NCBI GenBank assembly: GCA_937895845.1
Contig: CALBLK010000009.1
Span: forward strand, 1 to 9,227
Length of the DNA: 9,227 bases
From: an uncultured Prevotella sp.
Lineage (GTDB): Bacteria > Bacteroidota > Bacteroidia > Bacteroidales > Bacteroidaceae
Direction: 5' to 3'
The notes beneath the pieces were generated by a model, which saw only the letters and a list, made by a program, of their open reading frames with translations, was not told where the DNA came from and ran no database searches. Positions 1-7,357 of the stretch are shown in pieces. The stretch's first letter is position 1. Every line of letters starts with the position of its first letter. The translations under genes and the position numbers were made by a program.

Positions 1-225
1 ACAGTTTTGGGTTAGCATCCGTACAGCTTCCCCACAGGGTTTGTCGGCTGCGCCCAGTTTTGAGATCAAGCTGATGAGGAAATAAATAAAGTGAAAGGCT
101 GACGGAAGGGCTATAACATGATGGCGTGCGAGATGAATAAAGCCATTTTTATAGATGTTACGGATTTCTCAGCCCCCGCTAATGTCATAAAATCAAGCCT
201 CCATCTTAATTAGTGAACCTTTTTA
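1..225. other. Intergenic or gene-end region, no supported gene
   Basis: No convincing complete gene is visible. On the plus strand one frame is open from base 2 to a TAA at 83-85 and would give a 27-residue tail ending in KLMRK. This could be the C-terminus of a gene entering from the left, but it is too short to recognise. The minus strand also has an open frame of about 150 bases here with no ATG start inside it, so I do not call it. I see no clear hairpin terminator, RNA gene or repeat. Confidence 0.3.
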
Positions 226-256
226 TTGCTGGGGTGTAAAAATTTTTATATCTTTG
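226..256 (+). promoter_or_regulatory. Bacteroidetes-type promoter of the glycogen operon
   Basis: TTG at 226-228, exactly 20 bases, then TATCTTTG at 249-256. This matches the -33/-7 pattern (TTG and TAnnTTTG) of the primary sigma factor in Bacteroidetes. Transcription should begin about five bases further on, leaving a leader of only 15-20 bases before the ATG at 278. Confidence 0.8.
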
Positions 257-277
257 TGGCGTTCACATTTATGATTT

Positions 278-1933
278 ATGGCAATAAAGGAAATAAAACC
301 CGATTACATATTTGAGTCAAGCTGGGAAGTCTGCAATAAGGTTGGCGGTATTTATACAGTCCTTTCTACACGGGCGAAGACATTACAGGAAGCCTTTCCC
401 GACAAAATAATCTTTATAGGGCCAGATGTATGGAAAGAGAGCGAATGCCCTTGCTTTAAGGAGGACAAGCAACTTTTTAGACTGTGGGTCAAACATGCTG
501 CTGAAGACAAGCTGGCGGTGAGGGTCGGCCGGTGGGATGTCCCAGGCAACCCTGTTGCAGTGCTGGTTGATTTCAAACCGTATTTCGAGAAAAAAAACGA
601 AATTTACGGTTGGTTGTGGGAACATTATAAAGTTGACAGCCTGCATGCTTATGGAGATTACGACGAGGCTTCAATGTTCTCGTATGCGGCAGCCTTGGTT
701 GTTGAGAGCTTTTACCGGTTTTATTTGGATGAGACCAGGAAGGTGATTTACCACGGCAATGAGTGGATGACCGGGCTTGGCCTCCTCTATATCAATAACA
801 GGATTCCGCAGATAGGCACAGTATTTACCACCCATGCGACAACCATAGGCCGGAGCATCGCTGGCAACATGAAGCCGCTTTATGACTATCTTTTTGCCTA
901 TAATGGAGACCAGATGGCCTGTGAACTCAATGTCCAGAGCAAGCATTCGGTAGAGAAGCAAACAGCCTGGTATGCAGACTGTTTTACAACCGTGAGCGAC
1001 ATTACTGCCAATGAGTGCAAGGAGTTGCTTGACAAAAAGGTTGACGTGGTGCTTCCTAACGGCTTTGACAACAGCTTTGTGCCTAAGCCGGCCCTGTTCT
1101 CACGTAAGCGCAAGCAGGCAAGAAAAAGGTTGCTCGAAGTGGCCAATGCACTGTTGGGAGAACAGCTCGGCGATGACACGCTGATCGTTTCTACGAGTGG
1201 CCGGTATGAGTTCAGGAACAAAGGTGTTGACGTTTACATTGAGTCCATGAACAGGCTTCTGAGGGACAGAGACCTGAAGAAAAATGTTGTGGCGTTTATA
1301 GAGGTTCCCGGCTGGGTTGGCGAACCGCGTAAAGACCTTGTAGACAGGTTGGAAAGCGGAAAGCAGTATGACACTCCGCTTGAAGTTCCGCTGGTGACCC
1401 ACTGGCTTCATGAAATGAGCCATGACAACGTGCTGGGGATGCTGAAGCATTATGACATGCACAACCGCAAGGATGACAGGGTAAAGGTGATTTTCCTGCC
1501 TTGTTATTTGGATGGGCGTGACGGTGTGTTGAACATGGCGTATTATGACATTGTGCTTGGCAACGATTTGTGCATATACCCCTCTTACTATGAACCATGG
1601 GGATACACACCGCTTGAGGCTATCGCTTTCAAGGTTCCATGTGTCACCACCGACTTGGCCGGCTTTGGGCTTTGGGCAAACAGCGTGAAAGGTGGATACA
1701 GCGAATTGGAGGATGGCGTGAAGGTCATCCACCGCACAGACTATAACTACTCAGAGGTTGCTGATTCTATCAAGGATACAGTGGCGAGATTCTCTGCAAT
1801 GACACAGAAAATGCGCGATGAGATTAGAACCCGTGCAGAGGCTCTTTCCAAGAAAGCGCTGTGGAGCGAGTTTATACATTATTATTATGAGGCATACAGT
1901 ATTGCGCTAAGCAAGGCTGAAAACAGAAAATGA
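278..1933 (+). CDS. Glycogen synthase, GT3 (eukaryote-like) family
   Basis: This enzyme probably extends alpha-1,4-glucan chains in the cytoplasm from a nucleotide-sugar donor. The GT3 family is typically UDP-glucose dependent, unlike the ADP-glucose GlgA (GT5) of enterics. The N-terminal KVGGIYT motif (residues 21-27) is the GT3 sugar-nucleotide loop. The region TVFTTHATTIGR and the later TTVSDITA and PNGFD match the animal/yeast enzyme order. The C-terminal Rossmann half has YYEPWGYTPLE with the paired glutamates E439 and E447 of the E-x7-E motif, followed by TTDLAGFG. At 551 residues it is shorter than the roughly 700 of eukaryotic enzymes; the missing length is mainly the phosphorylated tails. 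The C-terminal helix still has a basic stretch (RDEIRTR), so glucose-6-phosphate control cannot be judged here. The start at 278 is chosen over ATG 271, which is in another frame. The phosphorylase follows 31 bases later. Family call is firm; donor specificity is inferred. Confidence 0.93.
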   Translation: MAIKEIKPDYIFESSWEVCNKVGGIYTVLSTRAKTLQEAFPDKIIFIGPDVWKESECPCFKEDKQLFRLWVKHAAEDKLAVRVGRWDVPGNPVAVLVDFKPYFEKKNEIYGWLWEHYKVDSLHAYGDYDEASMFSYAAALVVESFYRFYLDETRKVIYHGNEWMTGLGLLYINNRIPQIGTVFTTHATTIGRSIAGNMKPLYDYLFAYNGDQMACELNVQSKHSVEKQTAWYADCFTTVSDITANECKELLDKKVDVVLPNGFDNSFVPKPALFSRKRKQARKRLLEVANALLGEQLGDDTLIVSTSGRYEFRNKGVDVYIESMNRLLRDRDLKKNVVAFIEVPGWVGEPRKDLVDRLESGKQYDTPLEVPLVTHWLHEMSHDNVLGMLKHYDMHNRKDDRVKVIFLPCYLDGRDGVLNMAYYDIVLGNDLCIYPSYYEPWGYTPLEAIAFKVPCVTTDLAGFGLWANSVKGGYSELEDGVKVIHRTDYNYSEVADSIKDTVARFSAMTQKMRDEIRTRAEALSKKALWSEFIHYYYEAYSIALSKAENRK

Positions 1934-1964
1934 ATAATTCTAATTTTATTGACAACAGAAGATT

Positions 1965-4535
1965 ATGAAAATTAAAGCCGATTACGCCAACGCTCCTCAG
2001 TGGAAGGAGCTGACTGTAAAATCAAGTCTTCCCGAACAGCTTAAATGTCTGGATGAGTTGGCCCACAACATGTGGTGGGCGTGGAACTACGAGGCAAGAG
2101 ACCTTTTCAAAGAACTTGCGCCTGAGCTTTATGATGAAGTGCGTCAGAATCCAGTAATGTTGTTGGAACGCTTGAGCTTTGACCGCAAGGAAGAGATAGT
2201 GAAGGACGCTGCCTTGATGAAACGTATCAAAAGCGTGTACAAGCAGTTCCGCGCATATATGGATGTGAAGCCGGACGCATCACGCCCGTCTGTTGCATAT
2301 TTCTCCATGGAATACGGTATTCATTCGGCATTGAAAATATATTCGGGAGGTCTCGGCATGCTGGCTGGCGACTATCTGAAAGAGGCGTCTGACTCTAATG
2401 TCGATATGTGTGCTGTCGGCTTTTTGTACCGTTTTGGCTATTTCACGCAGTCCTTGAGCATGGACGGCCAGCAGATAGCCAAGTATGAGGCTCAAAATTT
2501 CAATTCTCTCCCTGTTGTGCGCCAGCTTGACAAGGATGGCAATCCTTTGATTGTCGATGTTCCTTATACCAACTACCAGGTTCATGCTTATGTGTGGAGA
2601 GTGAACGTGGGGCGCATAAAGCTGTATCTGCTTGACACTGACAATGACATGAACTCCGAGTTTGACAAGCCTATCACCCACACGCTCTATGGCGGTGATT
2701 GGGAAAACCGTCTCAAGCAGGAGATTCTTCTTGGCATTGGTGGAGTGCTGACTCTGAAGAAGTTAGGAATCGCTAAGGATATCTACCATTGTAACGAGGG
2801 ACATGCTGCCCTTTGCAACTTGGAGCGTCTTTGTGACTATATTGAGAGCGGACTCACTTTCAACCAGGCAATGGAATTGGTGCGTGCCTCTTCACTCTAC
2901 ACAGTCCACACCCCGGTACCTGCGGGCCATGATTATTTCGATGAGGGCCTGTTTGGTAAATATATGGGAGGCTACCCGGCCAAGCTCGGCATTTCCTGGG
3001 ACGAGTTTATCGGTATGGGCCGCAATAATCCAGACGATCACTCAGAAAAGTTCTGTATGTCAGTGTTTGCATGCAACACCTCTCAGGAAGTGAACGGTGT
3101 GAGCAAGCTCCATGGATGGGTGAGCCAAAAGATGTTCCAACCTATTTGGAAAGGATATTTCCCCGAGGAGAACCATGTGGGATATGTGACGAATGGCGTT
3201 CATTTCCCCACATGGACAGCAACGGAGTGGCGCCGTTTGTATGCTAAATATTTTGACAGTACGTTCATGGCAGACCAGAGCAACCAGAAGATATGGGAAG
3301 CCATTTACAATGTTCCTGACGAGGAGATTTGGTCAACTCGTATGGCACTGAAGAAGAAACTGGTTGATTACATCCGTGAGCAGTTCTGCGGAACCTGGCT
3401 GAAAAATCAAGGCGACCCCTCCCGCGTGGTATCCTTGCTTGAGAAAATCACGCCAAATGCCTTGATTATCGGTTTCTGCCGCCGTTTTGCAACGTACAAG
3501 CGTGCCTACCTGCTGTTTACAGATCTTGAGCGTCTGGCAAAGATTGTGAATGATCCGGAACATCCTGTCCAGTTCCTGTTCTCAGGCAAAGCGCATCCCG
3601 CAGACGGTGCAGGCCAGGGCTTGATTAAGAAAATCTACGAAATCAGCCAGCGCCCAGAGTTCTTGGGCAAGATAATCTTCCTTGAGGACTATGACTTCTT
3701 GCTGGCTCGCCGCTTGGTTTCGGGGGTTGACATCTGGATGAATACGCCGACGCGCCCGCTGGAGGCTTCGGGTACCTCGGGTGAGAAAGCAGAGATGAAT
3801 GGCGTGGTGAACCTCTCCGTGCTTGACGGATGGTGGCTCGAAGGCTACCGTAAAGGTGCGGGCTGGGCACTTACAGACAAGCGTACCTATCAGAACCAGG
3901 GGTATCAAGACCAGCTTGACGCCGCCACAATTTACGGTCTGCTTGAGAACGAGATTATCCCCCTGTACTATAAGAAGAACAAGAAAGGATACAGTGAGGG
4001 GTGGATCAAGGTAATCAAGAACTCCATTGCTCAGATAGCCCCACACTACACGATGAAGCGCCAGCTCGACGATTACTATGACAAGTTCTATATAAAGGAA
4101 GCGCGCCGTTTCAAGGAACTGTCTGCTGGCAATAACCGCTTGGCTAAAGACATTGCGCTGTGGAAAGAGACAGTCGCCGAACGTTGGGATGCCATAAGCG
4201 TGGTGTCATGTGAGTGTGACCTTCCTGCCGTTGGCGCAGAGACGGGAAAAAACTACAAGATCCGCTATGTCATCAATGAGCAGGGGCTGGACGATGCCGT
4301 TGGCCTTGAGATTGTAAATATCCAGCAGAATGAGAATGGAGAGGAGTCTGTTTACAGTATTATTCCTTTGCATGTAGTAGGGCGCGAAGGCAATAACTAT
4401 ACCTTTGAGGGTATGATTGAACCTAACAATGCAGGCTCGTTCAAGAGTGCCGTACGTATGTACCCTAAATGCGACAAGCTGCCGCACCGTCAGGATTTCT
4501 GCTATGTAAAATGGTTTGAGATGCCGATGCAATAA
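1965..4535 (+). CDS. glgP: Alpha-glucan (glycogen/maltodextrin) phosphorylase, GT35
   Basis: Cytoplasmic enzyme that uses phosphate to release glucose-1-phosphate from the ends of alpha-1,4-glucans. The first 110 or so residues, with LPEQLKCLDELAHNMWWAWN, are the DUF3417 cap found on this short-form phosphorylase class. Next come the catalytic parts: VAYFSMEYG, YSGGLGMLAGDYLKEASD, CNEGHAAL, HTPVPAGHD, GYVTNGVH and RRFATYKRA. The pyridoxal phosphate lysine is K608 in EASGTSGEKAEMNG. Length (856 residues) is usual for this bacterial class. The C-terminal part from about residue 740 is more variable. The gene sits 31 bases after the glycogen synthase with no promoter or terminator between them, so one transcript is likely, pairing synthesis with breakdown. 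A strong hairpin follows 21 bases after the stop. Preference for glycogen over maltodextrin cannot be read from the sequence. Confidence 0.95.
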   Translation: MKIKADYANAPQWKELTVKSSLPEQLKCLDELAHNMWWAWNYEARDLFKELAPELYDEVRQNPVMLLERLSFDRKEEIVKDAALMKRIKSVYKQFRAYMDVKPDASRPSVAYFSMEYGIHSALKIYSGGLGMLAGDYLKEASDSNVDMCAVGFLYRFGYFTQSLSMDGQQIAKYEAQNFNSLPVVRQLDKDGNPLIVDVPYTNYQVHAYVWRVNVGRIKLYLLDTDNDMNSEFDKPITHTLYGGDWENRLKQEILLGIGGVLTLKKLGIAKDIYHCNEGHAALCNLERLCDYIESGLTFNQAMELVRASSLYTVHTPVPAGHDYFDEGLFGKYMGGYPAKLGISWDEFIGMGRNNPDDHSEKFCMSVFACNTSQEVNGVSKLHGWVSQKMFQPIWKGYFPEENHVGYVTNGVHFPTWTATEWRRLYAKYFDSTFMADQSNQKIWEAIYNVPDEEIWSTRMALKKKLVDYIREQFCGTWLKNQGDPSRVVSLLEKITPNALIIGFCRRFATYKRAYLLFTDLERLAKIVNDPEHPVQFLFSGKAHPADGAGQGLIKKIYEISQRPEFLGKIIFLEDYDFLLARRLVSGVDIWMNTPTRPLEASGTSGEKAEMNGVVNLSVLDGWWLEGYRKGAGWALTDKRTYQNQGYQDQLDAATIYGLLENEIIPLYYKKNKKGYSEGWIKVIKNSIAQIAPHYTMKRQLDDYYDKFYIKEARRFKELSAGNNRLAKDIALWKETVAERWDAISVVSCECDLPAVGAETGKNYKIRYVINEQGLDDAVGLEIVNIQQNENGEESVYSIIPLHVVGREGNNYTFEGMIEPNNAGSFKSAVRMYPKCDKLPHRQDFCYVKWFEMPMQ

Positions 4536-4556
4536 TTGTTTCCGGCCTCGATGTCG

Positions 4557-4603
4557 AAAGAAATGGAATGGTTCTCGCTATCAGAGAGCCATTCCTTTTC
4601 TTT
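4557..4603. terminator. Long hairpin terminator, probably bidirectional
   Basis: The arms 4557-4576 and 4584-4603 pair over 20 positions with one T-T mismatch and one G-T wobble, around a 7-base loop (4577-4583). The outer arms are A-rich on the left and T-rich on the right (TTTTCTTT at 4596-4603), so either strand gives a stem with a U-rich 3' side. It lies 21 bases after the glgP stop and about 108 bases after the stop of the convergent lipoprotein gene, fitting a shared terminator. Confidence 0.85.
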
Positions 4604-4711
4604 GCCTTGATGGATGGGATGTCGCAGATTTGGCGTTGCAGCTCTTCTTTGTTCAAAAACGATTGCCAGTATGAAAGAACCCGTCGTGAGAGACAATCTT
4701 TCCGCCCCTTG

Positions 4712-5458
4712 TCACTGATTCATCCCGCTTCTTAGAGCTTGTCTCTGATGAGGGCTTGTCACTGCCTTTGTTCGGGTCTGCTGGCTTTCCTTTGCTTCCT
4801 TGGATAGCTGTCTGATGGCAGCTCTGTTGTGTATGCCTTGAGGCAGCTGACTGATAAGCTCGTCTCGAACATCTGGAGGAATGATGTCATCATAGAATAT
4901 AAGAATGAAGCAGCCTAATTCGTTGTCAATGTTCTCCCTTGCATAGTTGATGATTGCTGTTTTCAGCTCACTGTTGCATACCTTCATTCTTTCAATATAT
5001 TTCTTCTGCTTCTGATAGGGCATCTCTGTCTTGTTGAGTTGGTCGGCCAGTGTGTTCAAGCGAATTGTAATTTTGTAAATAGAATCGTTCATTTCCCTCC
5101 ACCTCTCATTGATTTCTGCCCCCGCGACTTTTGATTCTCCGGCATTTTTGGATAAAAAGACGATAGCCTCTCCCTGTCCGACAAACAGTGTGGCACCGAT
5201 ATTGTTATTGCCAGATTTGTAAACCAATGCCATGAATGTGGAGTCTGTCGGGGCGCGGAAAACGGCTTTCCCGTCAACTGTGACGGCCGTGTCTATTGGT
5301 GTCAGTTGCCTTAGGTTGTCTGTAAGGTAAAGCGTGTCGCCATCTTTTATCGCATCTCCACTCACAGTTATAGTATAGTTCTTCGGCCGGCAACTGGTAA
5401 GCAGTGAATACCCTAGCACAGCCATTGTCATGGCGATGATGGTTGCTTTGCTTCTCAT
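4712..5458 (-). CDS. DUF4369-type lipoprotein without thioredoxin domain
   Basis: A probable envelope lipoprotein of unknown function. Residues 1-23 are a lipoprotein signal peptide: basic start MRSK, hydrophobic stretch, lipobox LTSC with the lipidated C23. Residues about 28-120 (YTITVSGD, DGDTLYLTD, TFMALVYKSG, GATLFVGQGEAIVFLS) look like the beta-rich DUF4369 domain common in Bacteroidetes. A charged, probably helical stretch follows (about 122-175), then GCFILIFYDD and DELISQLPQG, which resemble the linker that in many relatives leads into an AhpC/TlpA-like thioredoxin domain. Here the protein ends instead in a polar tail at residue 248, with no CxxC, and no thioredoxin remnant is visible in the bases after the stop. 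The gene lies downstream of the prs terminator; no good promoter was found in the 90 bases before its start. Family assignment is from memory of the pattern, so moderately sure. Confidence 0.72.
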   Translation of the reverse strand: MRSKATIIAMTMAVLGYSLLTSCRPKNYTITVSGDAIKDGDTLYLTDNLRQLTPIDTAVTVDGKAVFRAPTDSTFMALVYKSGNNNIGATLFVGQGEAIVFLSKNAGESKVAGAEINERWREMNDSIYKITIRLNTLADQLNKTEMPYQKQKKYIERMKVCNSELKTAIINYARENIDNELGCFILIFYDDIIPPDVRDELISQLPQGIHNRAAIRQLSKEAKESQQTRTKAVTSPHQRQALRSGMNQ

Positions 5459-5541
5459 TGTCTTTGTCGCTTGTTATTTGAACGATTTTTCTTTATTAGA
5501 AAATGCAAGTCACTGTGCAGACTTTCTGCTTTGTTTTCAGT

Positions 5542-5584
5542 AAAAAATCGCCAAGGCTCGGCGAGACCGCAAAGAGCCTTGGCG
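5542..5584 (-). terminator. Intrinsic terminator of prs
   Basis: Read on the minus strand, a perfect 11-base-pair stem (CGCCAAGGCTC with GAGCCTTGGCG, at 5584-5574 and 5559-5549) encloses a 14-base loop and is followed by a run of T (A run at 5542-5547 on the plus strand). It begins 30 bases after the prs stop codon. It should limit read-through into the DUF4369 lipoprotein gene. On the plus strand the trailing sequence is less T-rich, so it mainly serves the minus strand. Confidence 0.9.
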
Positions 5585-5613
5585 CATTTTGTGCAATAAT
5601 TTGCAATGACTAG

Positions 5614-6552
5614 CTATACCAAATATTGGCTGCTGATACTTTCATTGTTGATGACACGGCGAATGGTTTCGGCAAACATGTCAGCTACCGAAATCTGCTT
5701 AACCTTGGCACAGCGGTAAGAGTAGGGGATAGAGTCTGTAAACACCATCTCTTCAAGCGATGAGTTTTGCACGCGTTCACTTGCCGGACCGCTCATTACA
5801 CAGTGTGAGGCGCATGCCCTCACGGTCAGTGCTCCGGCCTCTTTCATGATGTCGGCGGCCTTGGTGATGGTGCCTGCGGTGTCCACCATATCGTCTATAA
5901 TGACCACATTCTTGTTTTTCACATCGCCGATGATTTGCATGCTGTCAACCACATTTGCCCGTGCTCTGGTCTTGTTGCAGAGTACGAGTGGACATCCAAA
6001 ATATTTTGCATATGTGTTTGCACGCTTTGACCCGCCGACATCGGGCGAGGCGATGACCATATCTTTCAGCTTGAGACTCTGGAGGTAGGGCAGAATGACA
6101 CCAGAGGCGTAAAGGTGGTCAACGGGCACGTCGAAGAAGCCCTGAATCTGGTCTGCATGCAGGTCCATGGTTATCAACCGGTCTATTCCGGCAACGCTTA
6201 ACAGGTCGGCCACCAACTTGGCACCGATGCTTACGCGGGGCTTGTCTTTGCGGTCTTGTCGAGCCCATCCAAAGTAGGGGATAACGGCATTGATAGTGCG
6301 AGCTGAAGCACGTTTGGCCGCATCAATCATTAGCAGCAACTCCATAAGGTTGTCTGAATTTGGAAATGTGCTTTGAACAAGGAATACATCACGGCCACGG
6401 ATGGATTCCTCGTAGGAAACGGCAAACTCTCCGTCAGAGAACTTGGTGATTTGAAGTTGTCCCAAGGGACATCCCAGACTTTGGCAAATCTTTTCTGCCA
6501 AATACTTTGTGTTGGTACCTGAGAAAATCATGTAAGAGTTTCGTTCGCTCAT
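5614..6552 (-). CDS. prs: Ribose-phosphate pyrophosphokinase (PRPP synthase)
   Basis: Cytoplasmic enzyme that moves the pyrophosphate of ATP onto ribose-5-phosphate, giving PRPP for purine, pyrimidine, histidine, tryptophan and NAD synthesis. The sequence has all class I landmarks in order: FSGTNTKYLAE at the N-terminus, KFSDGE (37-42), ARQDRKDKPR (97-106), the PRPP synthase signature DLHADQIQGFF (130-140) with the metal-binding histidine H132, SPDVGG (169-174), the flexible-loop residues K194 and R196, and the ribose-phosphate loop VIIDDMVDTAGT (217-228). The length of 312 residues is normal for the family. M1 is preferred over M8 because the extra residues match the usual N-terminal length. 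The ThiE-like gene ends 58 bases upstream with no clear promoter or terminator in the gap, so co-transcription is likely. A strong terminator follows. Confidence 0.97.
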   Translation of the reverse strand: MSERNSYMIFSGTNTKYLAEKICQSLGCPLGQLQITKFSDGEFAVSYEESIRGRDVFLVQSTFPNSDNLMELLLMIDAAKRASARTINAVIPYFGWARQDRKDKPRVSIGAKLVADLLSVAGIDRLITMDLHADQIQGFFDVPVDHLYASGVILPYLQSLKLKDMVIASPDVGGSKRANTYAKYFGCPLVLCNKTRARANVVDSMQIIGDVKNKNVVIIDDMVDTAGTITKAADIMKEAGALTVRACASHCVMSGPASERVQNSSLEEMVFTDSIPYSYRCAKVKQISVADMFAETIRRVINNESISSQYLV

Positions 6553-6610
6553 TTGTATAGTGTGTATGTTGTTTGTTTGTATTCTTGGACTTTGTATCTG
6601 TTAAAGCAAC

Positions 6611-7210
6611 TTAGCTCGCGGCTTTTCGTAGTTTCTCAAAGTGAAGAATCAGGTCTTTGTAGTCTTGCTCGTTATGAATGTCGAATCTGTCCCACAAGTC
6701 ATTGCAAATCACGACCCCGCCAAAGCCCATGTCCTTTGCCATCTTGATGTTGTCAAGGTTTATACCTCCCAATGCGTAAACTTTCTTGTCTATCAACCCA
6801 TGCTTGTGAGCGGACATCAATTCTTCCTGGCTGAAAGCTGCGAGTGCCGTTTGGGTGCTGAAAACATTATTTAAAAACACGTAATCTGATTTTTTTTTCA
6901 TGTCTCTCAACTCGTCAAGAAAGCGGCACGTCCTGCTGATATGGCCTTTGTATTGGAGTGGTGGCTCCTTTGCAGGGCTGTCAATATGAATGCCTTTGAG
7001 ACCATACTCCTCTTTTAAATAAAAATAATCGTGAACGGTAATCTTGCCATAGTATTCTTCCGGAATTAAAGTGAGCAACCTTTCGGAGTAGATTGGCTCA
7101 GTCCCTGGCTTGAAAAGGTGTAAATTGGCCAGCCCCTCTTCAAAGAGTGTTGTAATGATTTTGTCTTCCTCCACAAAAAAAGAGGATTTAGTCATTATTA
7201 TGAGTCTCAT
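6611..7210 (-). CDS. ThiE/TenI-fold protein (diverged thiamine phosphate synthase family)
   Basis: A 199-residue soluble protein that fits the TIM-barrel thiamine phosphate synthase/TenI superfamily. Family marks are the first strand MRLIIMTK, FEEGLANLHLFKPG (23-36), GIHIDSP (73-79), DYVFLNNVF (109-117), the phosphate-binding YALGGI (145-150) and GFGGVVICNDLW (162-173). Key ThiE positions are altered: the usual QLR/HLR-K stretch is HLFKPG, with no arginine, and the T-x-T-K loop appears only as STQTALA with no lysine. It may be a TenI-like or repurposed homologue, not a true ThiE. The start at 7210 is chosen because a promoter lies at 7235-7265 and an in-frame ATG at 7276 would be upstream of it. 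No thi genes are nearby and the short leader has no room for a TPP riboswitch. prs follows after 58 bases. Fold call is good; enzymatic role is uncertain. Confidence 0.78.
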   Translation of the reverse strand: MRLIIMTKSSFFVEEDKIITTLFEEGLANLHLFKPGTEPIYSERLLTLIPEEYYGKITVHDYFYLKEEYGLKGIHIDSPAKEPPLQYKGHISRTCRFLDELRDMKKKSDYVFLNNVFSTQTALAAFSQEELMSAHKHGLIDKKVYALGGINLDNIKMAKDMGFGGVVICNDLWDRFDIHNEQDYKDLILHFEKLRKAAS

Positions 7211-7234
7211 ACAGTATGTGTCTCTTTTCACCTG

Positions 7235-7265
7235 CAAATGTAGTGATTTTATAGGAATAATGCAA
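7235..7265 (-). promoter_or_regulatory. Promoter of the ThiE-like gene and prs
   Basis: On the minus strand TTG (7265-7263), 20 bases, then TACATTTG (7242-7235), an exact TAnnTTTG. Initiation near 7230 would leave a leader of about 20 bases before the ATG at 7210. This decides the start, since the longer in-frame option at 7276 would not be in the transcript. The gene for PRPP synthase probably uses the same transcript. Confidence 0.8.
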
Positions 7266-7323
7266 TTTAACTGCAATAAAAGTTGCCATAACGCAAGACT
7301 TCCATCCTAAACTTATGACGTAT

Positions 7324-7357
7324 TTTTCATGATTACCGAAACTTTTGTATACTTTTG
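7324..7357 (+). promoter_or_regulatory. Promoter of the NlpE-like lipoprotein gene
   Basis: TACTTTTG at 7350-7357 matches the -7 pattern TAnnTTTG exactly. The -33 part is weaker: only a T-run (7322-7327) stands about 20 bases upstream, with no TTG. Initiation near 7362 leaves a leader of about 60 bases and excludes the in-frame ATG at 7329 as start. It points away from the promoter at 7235-7265. Confidence 0.65.

Noticed and set aside
898..1732. Long minus-strand open frames inside the glycogen synthase gene
   Set aside because: They are antisense shadows of a well-conserved GT3 gene and show no recognisable domain or start signal.
2280..4046. Minus-strand open frames of 75-154 residues inside glgP
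   Set aside because: The plus-strand frame carries full phosphorylase motifs through this stretch; the antisense frames are composition artefacts.
4465..4696. Short minus-strand frames running through the terminator region after the lipoprotein gene
   Set aside because: They cross the terminator hairpin, overlap glgP, lack a promoter and show no thioredoxin remnant or other family feature.
5459..5548. Promoter for the DUF4369 lipoprotein gene
   Set aside because: A TTG is present on the minus strand but no TAnnTTTG follows at the right distance; the best match (TCGTTCAA) is too poor to call.
6553..6610. Separate promoter just upstream of prs
   Set aside because: The gap and the end of the upstream gene contain no pair of -33/-7 elements at proper spacing; TCACTTTG occurs but without a TTG 20 bases before it.
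7211..7230. TPP riboswitch ahead of the ThiE-like gene
   Set aside because: The predicted leader is only about 20 bases and contains no THI-box-like sequence; the promoter is too close to the start codon.
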